The notes beneath the pieces are model-generated. The model was given only the letters and a program-made list of their open reading frames with translations, was not told the origin of the DNA and ran no database searches. From contig NZ_JAHRXF010000043.1 of assembly GCF_019104725.1 (NCBI RefSeq), positions 1-54,810 of the forward strand: 54,810 nt of DNA. Direction: 5' to 3'. The translations under genes were made by a program, and so were the position numbers. Positions 10,712-21,076 of this stretch are shown here, one piece after another (the first letter of the stretch is position 1; every line of letters begins with the position of its first letter). Source of the stretch: Streptomyces corallincola. GTDB lineage: Bacteria; Actinomycetota; Actinomycetes; Streptomycetales; Streptomycetaceae.

Positions 10712-11568
10712 TGAGCGCCTGGCTGCCGACCGCGCCCTGCACCCCGCTCGCCTGCGTGGCCCCGGCACCCCGCGCGGTGCCGCTGCCGCGCGCCGTCCTG
10801 CGGGTCGCGGCGGCCACCGCCCTGCTGCTGGCCGGGATCGCGCTGATCCCGCTCGGCCCCCGGCTCCCCGCCGACTGGGTCCGCCGCTGGTGCCGGGCCG
10901 TCGTCCGGGCCATCGGGGTCCGGGTCCGGATCACCGGTGACCTCCCGCCGGACGGCGGGGTGCTGCTGGTCGCCAACCACGTCTCCTGGCTGGACATTCC
11001 GCTGCTCGCCGCCGTACGGCCCGCCCGGATGCTCGCCAAGAGCGAGATCCGCGGCTGGCCGCTGGCCGGACCGGTCGTCGCGCGCGGCGGGGTCCTCTTC
11101 ATCGAACGCGACCGGCTGCGCGCCCTGCCCGCCACCGTCGCCCGCGTCGCGGACGCGCTGCGCGCGGGCGCCGCCGTGGCCGCCTTCCCCGAGGGCAGCT
11201 CCTGGTGCGGCCGGGCGCAGGGCCGCTTCCATCGCGCCGTCTTCCAGGCCGCGCTGGACGCGGGCGTCCCCGTCCAGCCCGTACGGCTGGCCTACCGGCG
11301 CACCGGCGCCGGACCGAGCACGGCCCCCGCGTACGTCGGCGAGGACACCCTGCTCGCCTCGGTGTGGCGGGTCGCCCGCACCCCCGGACTGGTCGCCGAG
11401 GCCGAGATCCGCCCGCTGATCCCGCCCGGCGCCCACCCCGACCGGCGCACCCTCGCCCGCGCCGCCCGGCCCCCGTCCCCCGGGCCCGGCTGGACCCACG
11501 CGGCCCTGCTCAGCCCGCTGCCGCCCGGCAGGCCCGGTCCAGCGCCCGCGCCAGATACGGTGCCGTAG
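10711..11568 (+). CDS. olsA: 1-acyl-glycerol-phosphate/ornithine-lipid O-acyltransferase (PlsC/OlsA family)
   Basis: The 285-residue protein has one N-terminal membrane helix (about 29-50). It carries the PlsC catalytic motif NHVSWLD (H90-x4-D95), the motif LFIERDR (about 129) and the substrate motif FPEGSS (159-164). It overlaps olsB as TGATG, which indicates coupled translation and a two-step lipid acylation. Its last 59 bases overlap the convergent uvrA-like gene. The C-terminal 40 residues are Pro/Arg-rich and could be dispensable. Confidence 0.85.
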   Translation: MSAWLPTAPCTPLACVAPAPRAVPLPRAVLRVAAATALLLAGIALIPLGPRLPADWVRRWCRAVVRAIGVRVRITGDLPPDGGVLLVANHVSWLDIPLLAAVRPARMLAKSEIRGWPLAGPVVARGGVLFIERDRLRALPATVARVADALRAGAAVAAFPEGSSWCGRAQGRFHRAVFQAALDAGVPVQPVRLAYRRTGAGPSTAPAYVGEDTLLASVWRVARTPGLVAEAEIRPLIPPGAHPDRRTLARAARPPSPGPGWTHAALLSPLPPGRPGPAPAPDTVP

Positions 11569-13870
11569 CGCTCCCCGCGGACCGGGCGACGTCCTCCGGC
11601 GGGCCCGCCGCCACCACCCGGCCGCCCGCCGCACCGCCGCCCGGACCCAGGTCGATCACCCAGTCCGCGCCCGCCACCACCGCCATGTCGTGCTCCACGA
11701 CGACGACCGTGTGCCCGGCGTCCACCAGGCCGTGCAGCCGGGTGACCAGGAGCTCCACGTCCGCCGGGTGCAGACCCGTGGTGGGTTCGTCCAGGAGGTA
11801 CAGCGTGGGGGAGCGGCGGCCCCGCTGGAGTTCGCTCGCGAGTTTGATGCGCTGTGCCTCGCCGCCGGACAGCTCGGTGGCGGGCTGGCCCAGCCGCAGG
11901 TAGCCGAGACCCACGTCGAGCAGCGCGCGCAGGCTGCGGGCGGCGGCCGGGACGTCCGCGAAGAACCCGGCGGCCTCCTCCACCGTCAGGTCCAGCACCT
12001 CCGCGACGTTCCGCCCCCGGTACGCCACCCGCAGCGTCTCCGGGTCGTAGCGGGCACCCGCGCAGTCCGGGCACGGGCTGTACGTCGTCGGCAGGAACAG
12101 CAGTTCCACGCTGACGAACCCCTCGCCCTGGCACGTCTCGCACCGCCCTCCCGCCACGTTGAACGAGAACCGGCCCACTCCGTAACCGAGTTCACGCGCC
12201 CCCTCGGTCGCCGCGAACACCTTGCGCACCACGTCGAACAGCCCCGTGTAGGTCGCCAGGTTGGAGCGCGGGGTGCGCCCGATGGGCCGCTGGTCCACCC
12301 GCACCAGCCGCTCCACGCCCGCCGTCCCCTCGGTCAACTCCCCGACCAGGGTGGACTTTCCGGACCCGGACACCCCGGTGACCGCCGTGAACGCGCCGAG
12401 CGGGATCTCGGCCGTCACCGCGCGCAGGTTGTGCCGGGTCACCGGCCCGACCGTCAACCACCCACGAGGGGTACGGAGTTCATGCCGGTCGGCGGGCTTC
12501 CGCGCCGCCTCGAAGAGATACCGCGCGGTGGCCGACTCCGCCACTGACGCCAGCCCGTCCGGCGGGCCGCTGTACAGCACCCGCCCGCCGTGCCCGCCCG
12601 CGCCGGGGCCCACGTCCACCAGCCAGTCGGCGCCCCGCACCACGGCCATGTCGTGCTCCACCACGAACAGGGAGTTCCCGGCCCGCTTCAGCCGCTCCAG
12701 CACCCCGAGCAGCGCCTCGGTGTCCGCCGGGTGCAGCCCGGCCGACGGCTCGTCCAGCACGTACACCACGCCGAACAGTCCGGACCGCAACTGGGCCGCC
12801 AGGCGCAGCCGTTGGAGTTCGCCCGCCGACAGGGTCGGTGCGGGCCGGTCCATGCTCAGATAGCCGAGGCCCAGTTCGACGACCGGCGCGATCCGCGCCC
12901 GCAGGTCCGCGAGCAGCACCCGTGCCGTCTCCGAACCGCCGTCCGGGAGCGCGGCCAGCTCGGCGAGCGGCAGCGCGGCCAGCTCCGCGACGGTCCGCCC
13001 GTCGTACGTCACGGCCAGCGACTCGGGCCGCAGCCGCCCGCCCCGGCACGACGGGCAGGGCGCGCTGGTCAGAAAGCGCTCCGCCTTCGCGCGCAGGGTG
13101 GCCGACCGGGTGTCGGAGAACGTCTTGCGCACATACCGGTCGGCGCTCATGTACGTCCCCTGGTAGGGGCGTTGGATGCGGTCCGCGTCCCGTACCGGAT
13201 GCACGGTGACCACCGGCCGCTCGTCGGTGAACAGAATCCACTGCCGCTGCTCCGGCGGGAGTTCGCGCCAGGGCCGGTCCACGTCGTAGCCGAGCACGTC
13301 CAGGATGTCCCGGAGGTTCTTGCCCTGCCAGGCGCCCGGCCACGCGGCGATCGCGCCCTCGCGGACCGACAGCGAGGGGTCCGGGACCAGCGACTCCTCG
13401 GTGGTGCGGTGCACCAGGCCCAGGCCCTGGCACCCGGGGCAGGCACCCGCCGTGGTGTTCGGGGAGAACGCGTCGGAGTCCAGCCGCCCGGCCCCCGGCG
13501 GGTAGACGCCCGCGCGGGAGAACAGCATGCGCAGCGCGTTCGACAGGCTGGTGACCGTCCCCACCGAGGAGCGGGCGGTCGGCGCGGAACGCCGCTGCTG
13601 GAGCGAGACGGCCGGGGGCAGCCCCGTGATCTCCCCGACCTCCGGCGCGCCGACCTGATGGATCAGCCGCCGCGCGTACGGCGCCACCGACTCGAAGTAA
13701 CGGCGCTGCGCCTCCGCGTACACCGTCCCGAACGCCAGCGACGACTTGCCCGAGCCGGACACCCCCGTGAACACCGCGAGCACATCACGCGGAACGTCCA
13801 CGTCCACGTCCCGCAGATTGTGCTCACGGGCCCCGCGGACGCGGACGTACGGATCGTGCGGCTGGGACAT
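11510..13870 (-). CDS. UvrA2-like ABC excinuclease ATPase (drug-resistance type)
   Basis: The 786-residue protein starts at ATG 13870 (MSQPHDPYVRVRGAREHNL); the 15 codons upstream are not family-like. It has two ABC ATPase halves with Walker A motifs GVSGSGKSSLAF and GVSGSGKSTLV and signature motifs LSAGELQRLRLA and LSGGEAQRIKLA. Zinc-binding pairs CPGCQGLG, CPSCRGG and CETCQGEGF...CPDCAGA are also present. It is about 170 residues shorter than canonical UvrA (about 950), as in the UvrA2/DrrC group that often lacks the UvrB-contact region and gives resistance to DNA-binding drugs. Its ribosome site lies in an inverted repeat. No uvrB is nearby. Confidence 0.9.
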   Translation of the reverse strand: MSQPHDPYVRVRGAREHNLRDVDVDVPRDVLAVFTGVSGSGKSSLAFGTVYAEAQRRYFESVAPYARRLIHQVGAPEVGEITGLPPAVSLQQRRSAPTARSSVGTVTSLSNALRMLFSRAGVYPPGAGRLDSDAFSPNTTAGACPGCQGLGLVHRTTEESLVPDPSLSVREGAIAAWPGAWQGKNLRDILDVLGYDVDRPWRELPPEQRQWILFTDERPVVTVHPVRDADRIQRPYQGTYMSADRYVRKTFSDTRSATLRAKAERFLTSAPCPSCRGGRLRPESLAVTYDGRTVAELAALPLAELAALPDGGSETARVLLADLRARIAPVVELGLGYLSMDRPAPTLSAGELQRLRLAAQLRSGLFGVVYVLDEPSAGLHPADTEALLGVLERLKRAGNSLFVVEHDMAVVRGADWLVDVGPGAGGHGGRVLYSGPPDGLASVAESATARYLFEAARKPADRHELRTPRGWLTVGPVTRHNLRAVTAEIPLGAFTAVTGVSGSGKSTLVGELTEGTAGVERLVRVDQRPIGRTPRSNLATYTGLFDVVRKVFAATEGARELGYGVGRFSFNVAGGRCETCQGEGFVSVELLFLPTTYSPCPDCAGARYDPETLRVAYRGRNVAEVLDLTVEEAAGFFADVPAAARSLRALLDVGLGYLRLGQPATELSGGEAQRIKLASELQRGRRSPTLYLLDEPTTGLHPADVELLVTRLHGLVDAGHTVVVVEHDMAVVAGADWVIDLGPGGGAAGGRVVAAGPPEDVARSAGSATAPYLARALDRACRAAAG

Positions 13871-13876
13871 GGCGGA

Positions 13877-13940
13877 ACTCCGTGCGGGCCGGTGAGCGGG
13901 GGAAATACCCCGCAAGTATGGACGCCGGTCCGCACGGAGT
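13877..13940 (-). promoter_or_regulatory. Inverted repeat covering the uvrA2-like ribosome site
   Basis: ACTCCGTGCGG (13877-13887) and its perfect complement CCGCACGGAGT (13930-13940) flank a 42-base segment. On the minus strand the downstream arm contains the GGAG that serves the uvrA2-like ATG at 13870. A transcript starting upstream of both arms could hide the ribosome site. A smaller GGGG-TATTT-CCCC hairpin sits in the loop. Confidence 0.4.
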
Positions 13941-13958
13941 CGGGAGCCGCTCGCCGTC

Positions 13959-14156
13959 CTACGAGTGCGGCGGGTTGTTGGGGTCCTGCGGCCTGGTGCC
14001 GAACTGGTCCCTCATCCTGTCCTGCGCGGTGTCCACCTGCGACGTGTACTTGTCGCCGGTGCGCTGGTCGATGTAGTCCCCGCCCTTGTCGATGCCCTTG
14101 TCGGCCATGTCCTCATGACCCTTGAGCATGCCCTTGATCTTGTCCATGAAGGACAT
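13959..14156 (-). CDS. MT0933-like antitoxin-family small protein
   Basis: The 65-residue hydrophilic protein begins MSFMDKIKGMLKGHEDMADKGIDKGGDYIDQRTG, matching the PF14013 (Rv0909/MT0933-like) pattern of amphipathic K/D-rich repeats. It has a strong AGGAGGG ribosome site. Members are annotated as antitoxins from a mycobacterial pair, but in Streptomyces they usually stand alone, and no toxin gene is adjacent here. The sequence resembles small stress-induced (CsbD-like) helical proteins as well. Divergent from the Clp ATPase. Confidence 0.78.
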   Translation of the reverse strand: MSFMDKIKGMLKGHEDMADKGIDKGGDYIDQRTGDKYTSQVDTAQDRMRDQFGTRPQDPNNPPHS

Positions 14157-14381
14157 GGCAGCCCTCCTCAGTCGGTTGAGGTGTGCCCTCCCAGGTTCAC
14201 CGCTGCCGCCCGTATCCGCATCTCGGACGGAGCACGTCCGGAACCGCTCCCTCCGCTGCGTACGCGGGTGGATTGTGACAGTTTGGACGGACAGGGCGCC
14301 GAGTCGGACATGGACGCCTGCCCGCCTGCCCGGACGCCTGCCCGACCCCAGAACGGCACGCTCCAGAAAGGCGACGCTCCC

Positions 14382-16862
<2,481 letters not shown>

Positions 16863-16874
16863 TCAGCCCGCTCA

Positions 16875-16915
16875 CCGGCGGCCGTCCCGTGCGCGCAGCG
16901 CGGGACGGCCGCCGG
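16875..16915 (+). terminator. Terminator after the Clp ATPase gene
   Basis: Perfect 15-base arms (16875-16889 and 16901-16915) enclose an 11-base GC-rich loop 13 bases after the stop. It is one of the strongest hairpins in the window; no T run follows. Confidence 0.8.
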
Positions 16916-17082
16916 GTACGACTCCGGCAGCCGCCGCACCGGGGGAGTGCCCCGGCGGGTGCGCGAGCGGTCGGGCAGCGGCCCGCAGGCCCTGGCCCCG
17001 GCCCCCACCCCACGGCGGGCACCCGCTCGCCCCCGGACGGACACCGGTGGCGTATGGCGGGCGTGGTCGTCCGGGGCGCCTC

Positions 17083-17094
17083 TAGAGTGGCCCG
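17083..17094 (+). promoter_or_regulatory. Predicted -10 box of a leaderless transcript
   Basis: TAGAGT (17083-17088) lies exactly six bases before the GTG start of the HAD gene, and no ribosome site is present. This is the usual layout of leaderless Streptomyces mRNAs. Confidence 0.5.
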
Positions 17095-17580
17095 GTGACC
17101 GACCTCCGCCCCCTCGCCGTCTTCGATCTGGACAACACGCTCGCCGACACCGCGCACCGGCAGCGCTTCCTCACCAGGAAACCGCGGGACTGGAACGGTT
17201 TCTTCCGGGCCGCCGCCGAAGATCCGCCGCTCGCCGAGGGCGTCGCGCTGGCGGGTGAGCTGGCCGGGGAGTGCGAGATCGTCTACCTGTCCGGGCGGCC
17301 CGAGCGGTGCCGCCGGGACAGCCAGAAGTGGCTGGCCGCGCACGGACTGCCGGACGGGCGGCTGTACCTGCGCCGCGAGGCCGACCGCAGGCCCGCCCGG
17401 ACCACCAAGCTGGAGGTCCTGCGGCGGCTGGCCCGCGACCGGGAGATCCGCGTCCTCGTGGACGACGACGACCTCGTGTGCGACGACGCCGAACGCGCCG
17501 GGTTCACCGTGCTGCGCGCCCGCTGGGCCGCCCGGTCGGCGGACCTGCGGGACGCCCAGGAGCGTACGGGGCGGACCTGA
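17095..17580 (+). CDS. HAD-family hydrolase, polynucleotide-phosphatase-like
   Basis: The 161-residue protein carries HAD motif I in the form FDLDNTLAD (nucleophile Asp11, general acid Asp13), motif II in IVYLSGRPE, Lys in RTTKLEVL and acidic motif IV VDDDDLVCDDA. The compact size and SGR motif resemble the 3'-phosphatase half of polynucleotide kinase-phosphatase and cyanophage-type phosphatases. It would hydrolyse a small phosphate ester, but the substrate is not evident. The GTG start gives MTDLRPLAVFDLDNT, correctly placing motif I. It ends 13 bases from the convergent dodecin gene. Confidence 0.82.
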   Translation: MTDLRPLAVFDLDNTLADTAHRQRFLTRKPRDWNGFFRAAAEDPPLAEGVALAGELAGECEIVYLSGRPERCRRDSQKWLAAHGLPDGRLYLRREADRRPARTTKLEVLRRLARDREIRVLVDDDDLVCDDAERAGFTVLRARWAARSADLRDAQERTGRT

Positions 17581-17593
17581 GCGGAGACCCGGT

Positions 17594-17818
17594 TCAGCTC
17601 TCGGCGCCCTCGTCGTCGATGCGGAAGCCGACCTTCAGACCCACCTGGTAGTGCTCGATCTGCCCGTTCTCGATCTGCCCGCGCACCTGCGTCACCTCGA
17701 ACCAGTCCAGGTTGCGCAGGGTCTGCCCGGCGCGGGTGACACCGTTGCGGATGGCCTGGTCGATGCCCTCGTGCGAGGTGCCGACGATCTCGGTGACCCG
17801 GTAGGTGTGATTCGACAT
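17594..17818 (-). CDS. Dodecin (flavin-binding dodecamer)
   Basis: The 74-residue protein matches dodecin along its whole length: TYRVTEIVGTSHEGIDQAIRNGVTRA, then TLRNLDWFEVTQVRGQIENGQI, then HYQVGLKVGFRI. The tryptophan in LDWFEV stacks on bound flavin. Dodecins form hollow dodecamers that store riboflavin, FMN or CoA-related ligands and limit photodamage. It has an AGGAG ribosome site. A GTGAC-N6-GTCAC inverted repeat lies about 55 bases upstream, possibly operator-like. Confidence 0.95.
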   Translation of the reverse strand: MSNHTYRVTEIVGTSHEGIDQAIRNGVTRAGQTLRNLDWFEVTQVRGQIENGQIEHYQVGLKVGFRIDDEGAES

Positions 17819-17926
17819 GCGGCTACTCCTCTTCGGCGGGGCTCGTGCGAGCCACGGTCTCTCACGTCCCTGGTGACCTTTTTGTCACTCCTTACACACG
17901 GTGCCGCATCCGGGTCCGGTCCGCGA

Positions 17927-17952
17927 GGTGTCGGCGCACGCGCGCCGACACC
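17927..17952 (-). terminator. Terminator after egtD
   Basis: GGTGTCGGCGC (17927-17937) pairs perfectly with GCGCCGACACC (17942-17952) around a 4-base loop, 12 bases past the egtD stop. It ends the minus-strand ergothioneine operon. Confidence 0.75.
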
Positions 17953-17964
17953 CCGGCGGCCGGG

Positions 17965-18927
17965 TCAGCGGACGGTGCTGAGGGACAGCGCGAAGCGGCC
18001 CTCGGAGTCCGTCCACCAGTGCGTCAACTCAAGCCCCGCGGAGGCGAGTTCGCTCGCCACGCCCTCGCGGCGGAACTTCGCCGAGATCTCGGTGCGCAAC
18101 TCCTCGCCCGCCGCGAACTCCACGGCGAGATCGAGCGCGGGCACCTTCACGGTCTGCGCGGTGCGCGAGCGCAGCCGCATCTCGATCCACTCCCGCTCCG
18201 CGTCCCACACGGCCACGTGGTCGAAGGCGTCCGGATCGAAGTCGGCGCCCAACTCCCGGTCCACGACGGCCAGGACGTTCTTGTCGAACGCGGCCGTCAC
18301 CCCGGCCGCGTCGTCGTACGCCCGGACCAGCGTCGCCTCGTCCTTCACCAGATCCGTGCCGAGCAGCAGCCCGTCACCGGGTGCGAGCAGCGCCCGTACC
18401 GACGCCAGGAACGCGGCGCGTTCGGCGGGCAGCAGGTTGCCGACGGTGCCGCCGAGGAACGCGACCAGGCGCGGGCCCGGCGTCTCCGGCAGCGCGAGCG
18501 GCGCGGTGAAGTCGGCGATCAGCGCGTGCACGTCGAGTCCGGGCCGCTCCGCGACCAGCGCCTGCCCGGCCTGCGTCAGCGCGCTCTCGCTGACGTCCAC
18601 CGGGACGTACGCCTCCAGCGCGGTGAGCGCGTCGATCAGGTGCCGGGTCTTCTCCGAGGAGCCCGAGCCGAGCTCGACCAGCGTGCGCGCCCCGCTCGCC
18701 TCCGCGATCTCGCCGGAGCGCGTGAGCAGGATCTCCCGCTCGGCACGCGTCGGGTAGTACTCGGGCAACTCCGTGATCCGCTCGAAGAGTTCGCTGCCCC
18801 GCGCGTCGTAGAACCACTTGGGCGGCAGCGACTTGGGGGTCGCGGTGAGCCCGGTGCGGACATCGGCGCGCAGCGCGGCGCCGGTGGCGTCCTCGGGCAG
18901 GGTGCGGGTGATGCGCAGGGGACTCAC
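17965..18927 (-). CDS. egtD: L-histidine N-alpha-trimethyltransferase EgtD
   Basis: The 320-residue enzyme makes hercynine by three SAM-dependent methylations of histidine, the first committed step to ergothioneine. The sequence has the family's PPKWFYDARGSELFERITELPEYYPTR start, SAM motif LVELGSGSSEKT and PVDVSESAL. The histidine-pocket stretch LGGTVGNLLP and the C-terminal EMRLRS...EEL.TEIS block are also present. The GTG start at 18927 follows AAGGAG and overlaps the egtC stop by four bases, and the length matches the usual 321 residues. Confidence 0.96.
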   Translation of the reverse strand: MSPLRITRTLPEDATGAALRADVRTGLTATPKSLPPKWFYDARGSELFERITELPEYYPTRAEREILLTRSGEIAEASGARTLVELGSGSSEKTRHLIDALTALEAYVPVDVSESALTQAGQALVAERPGLDVHALIADFTAPLALPETPGPRLVAFLGGTVGNLLPAERAAFLASVRALLAPGDGLLLGTDLVKDEATLVRAYDDAAGVTAAFDKNVLAVVDRELGADFDPDAFDHVAVWDAEREWIEMRLRSRTAQTVKVPALDLAVEFAAGEELRTEISAKFRREGVASELASAGLELTHWWTDSEGRFALSLSTVR

Positions 18928-19697
18928 GGGCAGGGCTCCTTCGGGGTTGCGGACGCCGGGTCCTCCAGGGGCGCGAGGCGCACTCCGGTGCGGGTGGCGG
19001 TCAGGACCGTGCGGTCGGGGACCTCCTGCCAGCGCGGATCGTCGTCGTACGGCTCGGAGGCGACGACCGTGCCGGTGCCGGTGCGGTAGAAGAGGCTGTC
19101 CCCCCAGGCGGACGCGGTGATCGTGGCGCCGTCGGTGAGCAGCAGGTTCAGCCGGGACGCGGGCGCCGCCTCCGCGACCTGCCGTACCGTCTCCCCGAGC
19201 GCGCGGGCGGCGTCCTGCCCGGCGCGCAGCCGGTGCAGCAGCAGCGCCCACACGAACGCGGAGTCACAGCCCGCCTGGAGGGAGAGCAGATCCGCCGGGG
19301 GGAGCGTCGGCACCAGCGGCGCCATCGTGTGCGGCCAGCCGGGCACCGCGCCGTTGTGGCTGAACAGCCAGCCCCCGGCGGCGAACGGCGCCGACGCGGC
19401 CTCCGCGTCCGCCCCCGCCAGGGTCGCGTCCCGTACGGCCGCCAGCACCGCGCCCGAGCGCACCACGCGCGCCAGGTCCGCGAACGACAGGTCCGCCCAG
19501 ACCGGCCCGGCCCGCCGGTAACGGGCGGGCAGCGGGTCGTCCGGCGCGTACCAGCCGACCCCGAACCCGTCCGCGTTGACCGTGCCGTACCGCTGCCGCC
19601 GGGGCGCCCAGGACTGCCGGTACAGACTGTGTTCCGGCTCCACCAGCACGCGCCCGAGCGGCAGTTCGGGCCCCACATAGGCCAGGTGACGGCACAT
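18924..19697 (-). CDS. egtC: Ergothioneine biosynthesis amidohydrolase EgtC
   Basis: The 257-residue class II glutamine amidotransferase-fold enzyme removes the gamma-glutamyl group from the hercynyl-gamma-glutamylcysteine sulfoxide. Cys2 in MCRHLAYVG becomes the N-terminal nucleophile after Met removal. NADGFGVGWY and FSHNGAVPG are the conserved Ntn-hydrolase blocks. The start ATG shares one base with the egtB stop (TGATG). The upstream open frame carries no family sequence, so the short start is secure. Confidence 0.95.
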   Translation of the reverse strand: MCRHLAYVGPELPLGRVLVEPEHSLYRQSWAPRRQRYGTVNADGFGVGWYAPDDPLPARYRRAGPVWADLSFADLARVVRSGAVLAAVRDATLAGADAEAASAPFAAGGWLFSHNGAVPGWPHTMAPLVPTLPPADLLSLQAGCDSAFVWALLLHRLRAGQDAARALGETVRQVAEAAPASRLNLLLTDGATITASAWGDSLFYRTGTGTVVASEPYDDDPRWQEVPDRTVLTATRTGVRLAPLEDPASATPKEPCP

Positions 19698-21076
19698 CAG
19701 ACGTTCTCCGAGCGTGCCGTGCGGAACCCGGAGAAGATCTGCCGCCGCACCGGATGGTCCCAGTTGCGGAACGTGCCCCGGCAGGCCACCGCGTCCACCG
19801 CGAACGCCCCGCCCCGCAGCACCTTGTACCGCGGCCCGTAGAAGACCTCGGAGTACTCCTTGTACGGGAACGCCCCGAAGCCGGGGTACGGCAGGAAGTC
19901 GCTCGCCGTCCACTCCCACACGTCACCGATCAACTGCCGTACGCCCAGCGGGGATTCGCCCGCCGGATAGCTGCCCGCGGGGGCGGGTCGCAGATGGCGC
20001 TGGCCCAGGTTGGCGTGCTCGGGGCCCGGATCGGCGTCGCCCCACGGGTAGCGCCGGGAGCGGCCGGTGGCCGGGTCGTGCCGGGCCGCCTTCTCCCACT
20101 CCGCCTCGGTGGGCAGCCGCCGCCCGGCCCAGCGGGCGTACGCGTCCGCCTCGTACCAGCTCACGTGCAGCACCGGCTCGTCCGCCGGTACGACCTCGGT
20201 CGCGCCGAACCGGCGGCGCAGCCACTGCCCGCCCTCGCGCCACCAGAACTGCGGGGCGAACAGGCCGTGTTGACGCACATGCGCCCACCCGTCCGGCGTC
20301 CACCAGCGCTCGGTGTCGTAGCCGCCGTCCGCGATGAACTCCTGGTAGGCGCCGTTCGTCACCGGCACCGTGTCGAGCCAGAACGGTGCCACCTCCACCG
20401 GATGCGCGGGGCGTTCGTTGTCCAGCGCCCAGGGCTCGGTGGACGTGCCCATCGTGAACGGGCCGCCGGGGACGAGGACTTCGCCCGGACCGGTGTACGG
20501 CGCGACCGGCTCGGGGTCCGGCGCGGTCAGCGCCTGCGGCCCCTCACGGAGCTGATGGGTGATCAACATGGTCTCGTCGTGCTGCTGTTCGTGCTGCGCG
20601 ATCATCCCGAAGGCGAAACCGGCCTCGGTGAGCCGGGTGCCCCGGAACTCCGCGGCGCCGATCAGGTCGAGCGCCCGGCCGCGCACCTCGGCCGCGTAGG
20701 CGCGGGCCTCGGCGGGCGGCAGCAGCGGCAGCTTGGGGCGCTCGGCACGCGGGTGCTCGAAGGCGTCGTACAGCCCGTCGATCTCGGGGCGCATCGCGTC
20801 CCGTCCGCCGACCGTGCGCAGCAGCCACAGCTCCTCCTGGTTGCCGATGTGCGCCAGGTCCCAGACCAGCGGCGACATCAGCGGAGAGTGCTGTGCGGTG
20901 AGGTCCGGGTCCTCGACGCAGGACGTGAGCAGCGTGGTGCGCTCGCGGGCGGTGGTCAGTGTGGCGAGCACCCGCGCGCGCAGCGCCTCGGTGTCCGGCT
21001 CGGCGTGCGGGGTCTCGGCGTGCGGGTGCCGGGTGCCCGGCGCCACGGGCGTGGCGCCGGTCTCGGGGGCGGTCAT
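19697..21076 (-). CDS. egtB: Ergothioneine biosynthesis sulfoxide synthase EgtB
   Basis: The 459-residue non-heme iron enzyme joins hercynine and gamma-glutamylcysteine oxidatively. The N-terminal DinB-like domain supplies the iron-binding facial triad: His76 (WDLAHIGNQEELWLL) and H162/H166 (AQHEQQHDETM). The C-terminal FGE-sulfatase domain shows PGGPFTMGT, RLPTEAEWEKAAR, YPWGD, VWEWT and LRGGAF. The ATG at 21076 overlaps the egtA stop by four bases. The first 25 residues are poorly conserved linker. Confidence 0.96.
   Translation of the reverse strand: MTAPETGATPVAPGTRHPHAETPHAEPDTEALRARVLATLTTARERTTLLTSCVEDPDLTAQHSPLMSPLVWDLAHIGNQEELWLLRTVGGRDAMRPEIDGLYDAFEHPRAERPKLPLLPPAEARAYAAEVRGRALDLIGAAEFRGTRLTEAGFAFGMIAQHEQQHDETMLITHQLREGPQALTAPDPEPVAPYTGPGEVLVPGGPFTMGTSTEPWALDNERPAHPVEVAPFWLDTVPVTNGAYQEFIADGGYDTERWWTPDGWAHVRQHGLFAPQFWWREGGQWLRRRFGATEVVPADEPVLHVSWYEADAYARWAGRRLPTEAEWEKAARHDPATGRSRRYPWGDADPGPEHANLGQRHLRPAPAGSYPAGESPLGVRQLIGDVWEWTASDFLPYPGFGAFPYKEYSEVFYGPRYKVLRGGAFAVDAVACRGTFRNWDHPVRRQIFSGFRTARSENV

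Noticed and set aside
13959..14156. Toxin-antitoxin pair based on the MT0933-like antitoxin
   Set aside because: Neighbours are a UvrA2-like ATPase and a Clp ATPase; no toxin-sized partner gene is adjacent.
14157..14381. Heat-shock operator (HAIR or CIRCE) before the Clp ATPase
   Set aside because: No CTTGAGT-N7-ACTCAAG-like or CIRCE-like inverted repeat could be found by eye.
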